Source: a bacterium
GTDB lineage: Bacteria; Bacillota_I; Bacilli_A; RF39; UBA660
Direction: 5' to 3'
DNA: 34,657 nucleotides
NCBI GenBank assembly: GCA_030539175.1
Contig: JAUNSN010000010.1
Coordinates: 1 to 34,657 of the forward strand
In this document: positions 15,603 through 22,051 of the stretch, in pieces
Numbering within the stretch: position 1 is the stretch's first letter
How the letters are laid out: every line of letters starts with the position of its first letter
Program-made: the position numbers and the translations under genes
The notes under the pieces: generated by a model
What the model was told of the DNA's origin: nothing
What the model saw: the letters and a program-made list of their open reading frames with translations, nothing else
Database searches by the model: none

Positions 15603-16553
15603 ATGGAAAATAGGGAAAACCTAAGAATAAGAAGAACGAGAGTAGAAGTAAAAGGGAAAAATATTGAATATGATGAATATTACTTAGTTGATGAAAAAGG
15701 CCAAGAAATTTTTGATCGCGAAATCGAAGTAGAAAACGATTCTCGTTTATATGATATTTATAAAAAACAAAATAATTTATTAACTAATGGAGAAATCAAA
15801 AAAATAAGACAAAAATATAATTTGACTCAAAAAGATTTTGCGTTAGCAATTGGTGTTGGTGAAATTACAGTTCATCGCTTTGAAAATGGCTCTATACAAA
15901 CAGAAGCTGTAGATTCAATAATGAGATTAGCAAACGATCCAGATAATATGGCATTTTTACTTTTGCAAAATAGGAAAAATATATCTTCTGAGCTTTACGA
16001 AGCATTAGTTAATAAAATTCATGAACTACAGAATTTAAAAAAACATGCTCTAATAGATATTAAAAACATAGACAAATCGCTTCTAAAATGTGAAGAAACC
16101 TCTGCAGTTATAGTTGCTAATAATATAATATCGCAATATAACAATAAAGTTGATAAATTAGTCCAAGAATATGCCATAAAACCAGAATATATAACGCCAT
16201 TAAAATTACAAAAGCTTTTATATTATGTTCAAGGGATTTGTCTGTACTTATTTGGAAAAAAAGCGTTTTCTGAAAAAATATTAGCATGGAATTATGGACC
16301 AGTAGTCAATGAAGTATATCAAAAATATAAAGATAATCGTGCCAATGAATTAACAATAGACGAAAATATAGAAAGAATTTCTTCGGGATTATATAAAATA
16401 ATAGATGAAGTAATTGATGCATATGGTAAAATCGAAGCAAACGAATTAATTGATTTTACTCATGAAGAAGATCCATGGAAAAATACAAATAAGGATGAGG
16501 AAATAACGATTAACAAAATTAAGGAGTATTTTGCTAAGGTTTATAGTAATTAA
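15603..16553 (+). CDS. Panacea-domain antitoxin with MqsA-type HTH
   Basis: 316 residues. The N-terminal part (about 1-55) is beta-rich and resembles the MqsA N-domain but has no zinc-binding cysteines. The HTH at about 62-112 (NGEIKKIRQKYNLTQKDFALAIGVGEITVHRFENGSIQ) is the MqsA/Xre type. A linker follows, then a Panacea/SocA domain (DUF4065) at about 190-285, with LKLQKLLYYVQGICLYLFGK and ILAWNYGPVVNEVYQKY. Panacea proteins neutralise many unrelated toxins, and fusions to HTH domains are known. The start is ATG 15603, with aggaggg at 15591-15597. An in-frame ATG at 15582 lies inside the toxin gene and lacks a ribosome site. It probably represses its own operon through the palindrome at 15213. 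Confidence 0.88.
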   Translation: MENRENLRIRRTRVEVKGKNIEYDEYYLVDEKGQEIFDREIEVENDSRLYDIYKKQNNLLTNGEIKKIRQKYNLTQKDFALAIGVGEITVHRFENGSIQTEAVDSIMRLANDPDNMAFLLLQNRKNISSELYEALVNKIHELQNLKKHALIDIKNIDKSLLKCEETSAVIVANNIISQYNNKVDKLVQEYAIKPEYITPLKLQKLLYYVQGICLYLFGKKAFSEKILAWNYGPVVNEVYQKYKDNRANELTIDENIERISSGLYKIIDEVIDAYGKIEANELIDFTHEEDPWKNTNKDEEITINKIKEYFAKVYSN

Positions 16554-16670
16554 TAAAAAGTCAATATTAAGAATTATACTTGTATATAAATATAAAAAAT
16601 TATTATTTTATTAAATTTAATGCAATAAAACGATAACTTGAAATGTTAATATAATGAGAGGAGTAAATAT

Positions 16671-17192
16671 GTGAAGACAAATGCAAAACTAGAAATACTA
16701 CTGACAGAAATATCAACTGGTAATAAGGATTCTTTAGAAAAACTGTACAATTTAATTAATAAAAATGTATTTGGATATGCTTTTTCTATTTTATCTAATA
16801 TTCATGATGCCGAAGATGTAACTCAAGATACTTTTATAAATATATATAAGCATGCAGTTATTTATAAAAACAACAATAAACCCATGGCATGGATATTAAC
16901 AATAACTAAAAATTTATCTTTAAATAAATTAAAGAAAAAATCACATACATCATTTGCAGAAATAGGTGATATTTCTTTTTCGGAAACTACTGAGGAGAAA
17001 ATAATGGTTGATACTTTATTAAATACATTGAGTGATGAAGAAAGGCAAATTGTTATCTTAAAAGAATTAAACGGTTTAAAATATCACGAAATATCTAGGT
17101 TGTTAAAAATAAATATATCTACTGTACTCTCAAAATATCATAGAGCTATTAAAAAGATTCGCTCAAAATTTGGAAAGGAGATGATATCATGA
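16671..17192 (+). CDS. ECF-type RNA polymerase sigma factor
   Basis: A 173-residue sigma-70 family protein with only regions 2 and 4. Region 2: LEKLYNLINKNVFGYAFSIL, the region 2.2 HDAEDVTQDTFINIYKH and KPMAWILTITKNLSLNKLKK (promoter recognition, about 60-85). Region 4: LSDEERQIVILKELNGLKYHEISRLLKINISTVLSKYHRAIKKIR (about 120-165). The start is GTG 16671, with gagaggag upstream. Its stop overlaps the start of the anti-sigma gene as ATGA (17189-17192). TATAAT at 16650-16655 may be its -10, but no good -35 is seen. It is an element-borne regulator whose target promoters are not evident here. Confidence 0.93.
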   Translation: MKTNAKLEILLTEISTGNKDSLEKLYNLINKNVFGYAFSILSNIHDAEDVTQDTFINIYKHAVIYKNNNKPMAWILTITKNLSLNKLKKKSHTSFAEIGDISFSETTEEKIMVDTLLNTLSDEERQIVILKELNGLKYHEISRLLKINISTVLSKYHRAIKKIRSKFGKEMIS

Positions 17193-18442
17193 AGAGAAGA
17201 GATATAAACAAACATATAAATGAAGCTTTTGATAAAATAACACCAGCAAATTATAATAAAGTCATCTCAAAACTAGAAAACAAAAAAGGAGTTATTTTGG
17301 AAATGGAAAAAAGTCAAGAAAAAAAGCATAATTTATTTTATAAATATGCGATGTGTGCGATGATAGTTGTGTTTATAGGAATAATAAGTACATATTTTAT
17401 TAATACCAAGACAGTTTATTCTAGTCTTACTATTGATGTTAATCCCAGCATAAAATTAAGTGTTAATAAAAATAAAAAAATTGTTAATGCCGAAGCTTTA
17501 AATAATGAAGGAGTAATAATTTTAGATAATATGGAATTATCTGGTTCTTCATTAGATGTTGCAACAAACGCTATTATAGGATCGATGTTAAGAAATGGTT
17601 ATATAAGTGAACTAAAAAATAGTATCTTATTAACTGTTGATGGTAAAAATGCTGAATTTAACGAAACAATAAAACAAGAATTAAGTAATAAAATAGATGA
17701 GTTTTTAAGTGCTTATAAACTTGATGGGTCAGTTATAAGTCAGACTATAGAAAGTAACAATGAAATTGATAATATTGCAAATACATATAATATTTCAACA
17801 GGTAAGGCAAAATTAATAAATGACATATGTAAAAGTAATAATCTCTATTCATTAGAAGAACTTGCAAAGTTATCAATAAATGAATTAAATTTACTTGCAA
17901 GTTCGGCTAAGAATAATGTTACAACTGTTGACATAAATGGGACAGCAAGTGATAAATCTTATATAGGAAGCGAAACGGCAAAAGAAATAGTGGCTAAAAA
18001 AATAGGAACAGAAGTAAATTCTATAACAAGCTGGGAAGTAGAATTAGACTTTGATAATGGGATTATGGTATATGAAGTAGAGTGTTATTATAATAATATA
18101 GAATATGACTATGAATTAAATGCCCAAACAGGAGAAATTATTAAGTATGATGATGATTTAATAGAAATTGATAATTCTATATCTTCATCCCCAAATAACC
18201 CAGAAATTGATAATTCTCCTGCTTCTGAAACTGATAATAACTATATTTCAAAAGAAAAAGTCAAAGAAATAGTATTTTCAGATGCAAAAGTTACAACAGT
18301 CACTGACTTAGAAATTGATTTTGAATATAAAGCTGGTGTTGCAATATACGAAGTTGATTTTGATGTAAACGATATAGAGTATAATTATGAACTAAATGCC
18401 CAAACAGGAGAAATTATTAAGAAAAAAGAAGAAAAAGACTAA
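17189..18442 (+). CDS. RsgI-like anti-sigma factor with two PepSY domains
   Basis: 417 residues. The N-terminal cytoplasmic segment (about 1-50) should bind the sigma factor. One membrane helix follows (about 51-71). The external RsgI-like domain (about 75-175) starts SSLTIDVNPSIKLSVNKNKK, a hallmark of RsgI-type anti-sigmas that sense extracellular signals. Then come two PepSY domains at about 258-322 and 350-413. Both end in ELNAQTGEIIK, encoded by an identical 28-base stretch (18118-18145 and 18394-18421), so they arose by recent duplication or gene conversion. ATGA overlap with the sigma gene indicates coupled synthesis. Sequence after the stop reads as the start of a third PepSY. Confidence 0.9.
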   Translation: MKRRDINKHINEAFDKITPANYNKVISKLENKKGVILEMEKSQEKKHNLFYKYAMCAMIVVFIGIISTYFINTKTVYSSLTIDVNPSIKLSVNKNKKIVNAEALNNEGVIILDNMELSGSSLDVATNAIIGSMLRNGYISELKNSILLTVDGKNAEFNETIKQELSNKIDEFLSAYKLDGSVISQTIESNNEIDNIANTYNISTGKAKLINDICKSNNLYSLEELAKLSINELNLLASSAKNNVTTVDINGTASDKSYIGSETAKEIVAKKIGTEVNSITSWEVELDFDNGIMVYEVECYYNNIEYDYELNAQTGEIIKYDDDLIEIDNSISSSPNNPEIDNSPASETDNNYISKEKVKEIVFSDAKVTTVTDLEIDFEYKAGVAIYEVDFDVNDIEYNYELNAQTGEIIKKKEEKD

Positions 18443-18534
18443 AAACAAGCCAAAGCATCAATCGGTGAAGCTAAAGAAATATTAATTCTAAAAAAGGATT
18501 TGATATGTAAAATTTGTATAATATATTGTAGAAT
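18443..18534 (+). pseudogene. Remnant of a third PepSY repeat after the anti-sigma stop
   Basis: Reading on in the same frame past the TAA at 18440-18442 gives KQAKASIGEAKEILILKKD, close to the PepSY opening (IGEEKAKEIALKKAG). The anti-sigma factor probably once had, or borders, a third PepSY unit that has decayed. The resemblance is short, so confidence is low. Confidence 0.4.
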
Positions 18535-18558
18535 GTCTCAAATTGAGACTTTTTATTT
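18535..18558 (+). terminator. Terminator after the sigma/anti-sigma operon
   Basis: gtctca (18535-18540) and tgagac (18544-18549) form a tight six-base-pair hairpin with a three-base loop, followed by tttttattt. It is a classic intrinsic terminator. Confidence 0.85.
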
Positions 18559-18590
18559 GCCTTAAAATAAGAAAAAAGATAATGTTTTAG

Positions 18591-18785
18591 GATATTGAAA
18601 ATTATGCTTGGCAATTAGAAAATATAATTAAGTATAATTATCCTATTAAAGTAAAAGGAAAGTTAGGATTGTGAAATTATAATAAAGTCTTACCTAAACG
18701 GGCAAGGACAGGAGTGCCAATTTATGTTATACACAATATATGGAATAGATTTACACTTATTAGAATTGCTAATTCTTTTAAATAA
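18591..18785 (+). pseudogene. Decayed ORF crossing the internal att-like repeat
   Basis: Frame from 18591 to TAA 18783-18785, about 64 codons, broken by one TGA at 18672. It reads DIENYAWQLENIIKYNYPIK before the stop, then VLPKRARTGVPIYVIHNIW after it. It looks protein-like, but I cannot name it. The att-like 16-mer at 18695-18710 encodes part of KRARTG. There is no start codon or ribosome site. The 526-base gap 18443-18968 otherwise holds the PepSY remnant, a terminator and the promoter at 18919. Confidence 0.35.
18695..18710. repeat. Internal copy of the right-end att sequence
   Basis: taaacgggcaaggaca here is identical to 19823-19838, the right junction with cotD. A 16-base exact match with half G/C is very unlikely by chance in this AT-rich DNA. 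It suggests a second attachment site and therefore a composite or tandem unit. Confidence 0.75.
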
Positions 18786-18918
18786 TACATTTAGTTTTAA
18801 GAGTAAAATTAATTATTTTTGTGATTAAGAAAAAGTTGTAAACTCTTAAAAAGCATCATTTGGAACACAAAAAACAACATTTTGTGCATTTTTTATCCTG
18901 CCTTAACCTGGCATAAAC

Positions 18919-18946
18919 TTGATTTAAATCCAAAAAATGTTATAAT
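18919..18946 (+). promoter_or_regulatory. SigA-type promoter for the two right-end genes
   Basis: TTGATT at 18919-18924, a 16-base spacer and TATAAT at 18941-18946. RBS gagaggag and ATG 18969 follow. Confidence 0.65.
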
Positions 18947-18968
18947 TTATATTAAGAGAGGAGTTACT

Positions 18969-19253
18969 ATGGAAGAGAAAAAAATTGTTATCGGTTTATT
19001 TAGAAAAATAATATGCTCATTAATTTGTATTAATAAAAAAACGACAAATGAAGAATTAAAAATAAAATCAGATATATATTTAAACGAATATATAACTAAA
19101 TATGACAAATATGTTAACGAAAAAACTTTTACTAATAGTAATTTTATTGATATAATTGATTTTTGTAATGAATGTTATTCTGATTCAATAGTATTTGACT
19201 ATGCAGAAGATGTTGAATATGGAGTAAAAGAATTACAGAAAAAAATTAAGTAA
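18969..19253 (+). CDS. Small protein of unknown function, partner of the CFI-box gene
   Basis: A 94-residue protein: MEEKKIVIGLFRKIICSLIC, then a mainly helical, charged region and a C-terminal KELQKKIK. There is a short hydrophobic stretch near the N-terminus but no clear signal peptide. The start is ATG 18969, behind gagaggag. An upstream in-frame extension lacks a ribosome site and crosses the promoter. It is followed after 12 bases by the CFI-box gene, so both form an operon from the promoter at 18919. No family recognised. Confidence 0.7.
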   Translation: MEEKKIVIGLFRKIICSLICINKKTTNEELKIKSDIYLNEYITKYDKYVNEKTFTNSNFIDIIDFCNECYSDSIVFDYAEDVEYGVKELQKKIK

Positions 19254-19265
19254 GGAGGAAAATAA

Positions 19266-19814
19266 ATGGCAAAGGAAACTAATGGAGGGACTTGGATTAA
19301 TGTTAATAGCAACGATGATAAAGGGCATGTAAACGTTTATGGAAGTGATCCTAGAGAACCACATGATGAATCAATTCATATTAATATTGATTATAATAAA
19401 GGAACATTTAACATTAATGAAAAATCTGGTGGAGATAAGTCATCAACAGATTGTAAATGTTTTTTAACTACAGCATGCATGACATATATGCAAGAAAAAT
19501 TTGATGATAGTTGCTACGAATTAAATGTATTAAGATGGCTTAGAGATAATTTTGTTTCAAGCGAAGATATAAATCACTATTATGAAATAGCGCCAATTAT
19601 TGTTGAATCAATAAATATATCAGAAAAATCGGATATTGTTTATAATTATATTTATGATAATGTTGTTGATTATTGTGTTAAACAAATAGAAAACGAAAAT
19701 TACGAATTAGCGTATAGTAGATATAAGAATAGTATTTTAAGTTTAGAAGAAACTTTTGCTATACCTTTATTGCAAAATAAATTGGTTAAAACTTTAAAAT
19801 TATCAAAGAATTAA
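19266..19814 (+). CDS. CFI-box domain protein
   Basis: 182 residues. The N-terminal part (about 1-60) is glycine- and asparagine-rich with short beta repeats (GTWINVNSNDDKGHVNVYG, HINIDYNKGTFNINEK). The second part starts with CKCFLTTAC (about 63-71), then DDSCYELNVLRWLRDNFV and HYYEIAPIIVESIN. This Cys-rich opening followed by LRxxRD and YYxxAP is the CFI-box pattern found in many uncharacterised bacterial proteins. Its function is unknown to me. A strong aaggagg ribosome site precedes ATG 19266. The gene ends just 8 bases before the right att repeat, so it is the last gene of the interrupting unit. Confidence 0.75.
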   Translation: MAKETNGGTWINVNSNDDKGHVNVYGSDPREPHDESIHINIDYNKGTFNINEKSGGDKSSTDCKCFLTTACMTYMQEKFDDSCYELNVLRWLRDNFVSSEDINHYYEIAPIIVESINISEKSDIVYNYIYDNVVDYCVKQIENENYELAYSRYKNSILSLEETFAIPLLQNKLVKTLKLSKN

Positions 19815-19822
19815 ATCTAACA

Positions 19823-19838
19823 TAAACGGGCAAGGACA
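19823..19838. repeat. Right attachment site (attR-like) at the cotD junction
   Basis: taaacgggcaaggaca: the first part is element DNA and caag (19831-19834) is the presumed core. What follows (gacatgtttgtcc, itself an imperfect inverted repeat ggaca-tgtt-tgtcc) is cotD coding sequence. An identical 16-mer lies at 18695-18710. Confidence 0.7.
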
Positions 19839-19968
19839 TGTTTGTCCATTAAATACTAGAATAGTTAATCATCATGTATATCGTCATACTTATCAACCAA
19901 GATATAGTTGTTGCGAAGAGAATGTAGTAACTAGTGAAAATTGTGGCTCTTGTTGTCAATTTAGATAA
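19831..19968 (+). pseudogene. CotD-like spore coat protein, C-terminal half (detached)
   Basis: An open frame with no start or ribosome site encodes (Q)GHVCPLNTRIVNHHVYRHTY, then QPRYSCCEENVV and a cysteine-rich end CGSCCQFR. NTRIVNHHVYRHTY after HVCP is the histidine-rich core of CotD-like coat proteins. It continues the gene broken at 10797-10800, with phase preserved through the shared caa-g. Its natural terminator follows at 19978-20012. There are no stops or frameshifts in these 45 codons, so this half shows no sign of decay. Confidence 0.8.
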
Positions 19969-19977
19969 TTATTAAAT

Positions 19978-20014
19978 AAATAAGGCTATATACTAATTGT
20001 AGCCTTATTTTTAT
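19978..20014 (+). terminator. Terminator of the cotD-like gene
   Basis: aaataaggcta (19978-19988) and tagccttattt (20000-20010) pair perfectly over 11 bp with an 11-base loop, followed by ttat. Part of this terminator and its flank recur at 23977-24014. Confidence 0.85.
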
Positions 20015-20022
20015 ATAAAAAT
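19986..20022. repeat. 37-38 bp direct repeat, copy 1
   Basis: Bases 19986-20022 match 23977-24014 except at one small indel/substitution site. The copies flank the ligase-kinase cassette. Copy 1 includes the right arm of the cotD terminator. Confidence 0.8.
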
Positions 20023-20123
20023 TTTTCCAGTAACACTTAATGCTGAGGATATTGCCAAAACTTAAAAAATACATAATAACTGGGGGCACTATGAATTATA
20101 AATTATTAAAAAATGATTTAAAA

Positions 20124-20152
20124 TTTCAAAAAATGCAATTCTATGATATAAT
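20124..20152 (+). promoter_or_regulatory. Candidate promoter for the ligase operon
   Basis: TTTCAA at 20124-20129, a 17-base spacer and consensus TATAAT at 20147-20152. It lies upstream of RBS aagagga and ATG 20184, which supports that start rather than upstream in-frame ATGs at 20040 and 20091. Confidence 0.55.
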
Positions 20153-20183
20153 AACAAGTAATATCAGGGAAAAGAGGAATCAT

Positions 20184-22019
20184 ATGAAATATTCAGAAAT
20201 ACAATCACATAGAGATAGCTATCCAAATGGTAGTTATGAAGAAATTGTAAACAATTCTAAACAAAAAGCTTTCGATTATATGAGAGAAAAAGCTAAAGAT
20301 GGATTAGAATACACTTCATTATCATATTTTGGGAATGAAATTAATTATTCAGAAATGTTTAAAAAAATAGAAATGTATGCTAATGCTTTAAAAAATTATG
20401 GGATTGAAAAAGGTGATTTTGTCACATTGTTATTACCTAATATTCCAGAAATTGTATACATTAAATATGCTTTAAATAGAATAGGTGCAATACCAAATTT
20501 AATAGATCCAAGAACAAATCCAGAAAGAATTATGATTTATACAAATGAATCTAAATCGAAATTAATGATTACTTCTTTGGAGGTTGTAAAAAGTAAAGTA
20601 GAACCAATAAAAGATAAATTAAAAGTTGATGATATTATAACTATATCAGCTGCTAATTCAATGAAATTTGGTGATACAACAAGTACAAAAGAGAAAATGA
20701 TGTACTTAGTTTTAATGTATAAAGAATTAGAATTAAGATTAAAAGAAAGTTTTTCTTCTAAAAAAAAGTATTTAGATAATGCTGAATTTTTAAGAAAATA
20801 TAGTAAATATATTTATAGTAGTTTAGATACTTTATATGAAGAAAATGATCCATTTACAGTATATTATACTAGTGGTACAACAGGTATTGGAAAAGGTGTA
20901 TTACAAAGTAACGAGTCTTATAATGCTATGGTAGAGCAAATGACTTTTGGAGCTAATGCTTCAAAATATCAAAAAGGAGAAACTTTTTTAGGATGTATTC
21001 CATTTTTCTTGTCTTATGGATCGTTAAGTGGGATGCACAATTCGTTATGTAGAAATTGGAATATACAAATGGTTCCTAAATTTGATCCAAATCAATTTGA
21101 TTTACTTATAAAGCAATATAAACCAAATAATGTTTTAGGTGTACCAAGATGGTGGGAAACAATAATAAAAAATCATAATGTTGATGATATAGATTTTTCT
21201 TTCCTAAGGCGTCCTGTAACTGGTGGAGGAAAGGTATTGCTAGAATCTGTAACAGAACTTAATAGTTTCTTTAAGGAGCATGGATCAACTGCAATTTTAA
21301 AAATTGGTTATGGTGCTAGTGAATATGGTGGATGTGTTGCTTCAACATTAGAAGATTTTGGAGAATACGTTCCATATTCATCTGGTATATTACTATTAGG
21401 TTGTTTTGGAATGGTAATAGACCATGAAACAGAAGAAGAAAAAGAAATTGGTGAAACAGGAGAACTATGCATCAGTTCACCTTCTATGATGAAAGAATAT
21501 TTAAATCATAAAAAAGAAACAGATGAAATAACTGTATACGATAAAAAAGGTAACAAATACTTTAAAACTGGTGATATGGGATATATTGATGAAAAAGGAA
21601 ATGTTTATGTAATAGATAGATATAAAAGGATAATGATAAGGCCTGATGGACACTCAGTCACATCTAGCCCGATTGAAGAATTGATAATGCAAAATCCTAG
21701 AGTTGATGATTGTGTAGTTGTGGGATTAAGGCAACTTGGTGTATCAAGTACAATTCCAACAGCTTTTATAAAATTAAAAAACAACAATGATAATTTTGAA
21801 ATGGTAGTAGATGAAATAGACGAAGTATCAAAAGTAAAACTTCCAGAAAGAGACAAAGCCCTTGCTTATGTTCAAACAGATGAGATGAAATATAATTTGC
21901 TAGGTAAAGCTGATTATAGACTATATGAAAAAATTCCATTTGAAGAAGCTGAAACTATCATAAAAGATTATACATTTTTCCCAGGAACAAAAGGGAAAGT
22001 ATTAAAATTAAAAAAATAA
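20184..22019 (+). CDS. AMP-binding acyl-CoA ligase-like enzyme
   Basis: 611 residues from ATG 20184, in the acyl-adenylate-forming (ANL) superfamily. These enzymes activate a carboxylate with ATP to an acyl-AMP and pass it to CoA or a carrier thiol. Motifs: A3 YYTSGTTGIGKGV (about 226-238), GYGASEYGG (about 375), A7 KTGDMGYIDEKGN, A8 IDRYKRIMIRPDG and a C-terminal GKVLKLKK carrying the catalytic lysine. The N-terminal LPNIPEIVYIKYALNRIGAIPN is typical of long-chain or aryl acid ligases. The substrate cannot be told. The histidine-kinase-like gene follows after 32 bases, probably in one operon. There is no carrier protein nearby. Confidence 0.88.
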   Translation: MKYSEIQSHRDSYPNGSYEEIVNNSKQKAFDYMREKAKDGLEYTSLSYFGNEINYSEMFKKIEMYANALKNYGIEKGDFVTLLLPNIPEIVYIKYALNRIGAIPNLIDPRTNPERIMIYTNESKSKLMITSLEVVKSKVEPIKDKLKVDDIITISAANSMKFGDTTSTKEKMMYLVLMYKELELRLKESFSSKKKYLDNAEFLRKYSKYIYSSLDTLYEENDPFTVYYTSGTTGIGKGVLQSNESYNAMVEQMTFGANASKYQKGETFLGCIPFFLSYGSLSGMHNSLCRNWNIQMVPKFDPNQFDLLIKQYKPNNVLGVPRWWETIIKNHNVDDIDFSFLRRPVTGGGKVLLESVTELNSFFKEHGSTAILKIGYGASEYGGCVASTLEDFGEYVPYSSGILLLGCFGMVIDHETEEEKEIGETGELCISSPSMMKEYLNHKKETDEITVYDKKGNKYFKTGDMGYIDEKGNVYVIDRYKRIMIRPDGHSVTSSPIEELIMQNPRVDDCVVVGLRQLGVSSTIPTAFIKLKNNNDNFEMVVDEIDEVSKVKLPERDKALAYVQTDEMKYNLLGKADYRLYEKIPFEEAETIIKDYTFFPGTKGKVLKLKK

Positions 22020-22051
22020 AAGAATAAAATAGAATTTGGGTAGGTGATATT

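Larger units (their letters stand above)
10797..19834. mobile_element. Serine-recombinase element splitting the cotD-like gene
   Basis: A unit of 9,034 bp (10797 to 19831) lies between the two halves of one coat-protein gene. It encodes a full-length large serine recombinase. The rest is accessory: DpnI-type restriction, two toxin-antitoxin modules, a lipoprotein, a sigma/anti-sigma pair and a CFI-box protein. There is no transposase, terminal inverted repeat, or phage structural or replication gene. The boundaries are inferred from the broken reading frame and the shared caag. A second copy of the right-end sequence inside (18695-18710) suggests a composite of about 7.9 kb plus 1.1 kb. Known analogues are skin (sigK), vfbin and SPbeta (spsM), which leave during sporulation through a serine recombinase. 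Confidence 0.75.

Noticed and set aside
18672-18674. TGA read as tryptophan (alternative code)
   Set aside because: All intact genes here use TGG for Trp and several end in TGA, so the code is standard. The TGA marks decay of the fragment.
11947-18902. Similarity between 11947-11966 and 18884-18901 (gtgca...ttatcctgc in both) as a further att-like pair
   Set aside because: Only about 9 contiguous bases match, with unequal spacing. It may be chance or a remnant, and there is too little to claim a repeat.
10797-19834. The interrupting unit as a prophage or conjugative element
   Set aside because: No capsid, terminase, portal, lysis, relaxase, VirD4/VirB4-like or replication genes are present. 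Only a recombinase and accessory cargo are seen.
20040-20183. Upstream starts (ATG 20040 or 20091) for the AMP ligase
   Set aside because: They would run through a good promoter (20124-20152) and lack the aagagga ribosome site found before ATG 20184.
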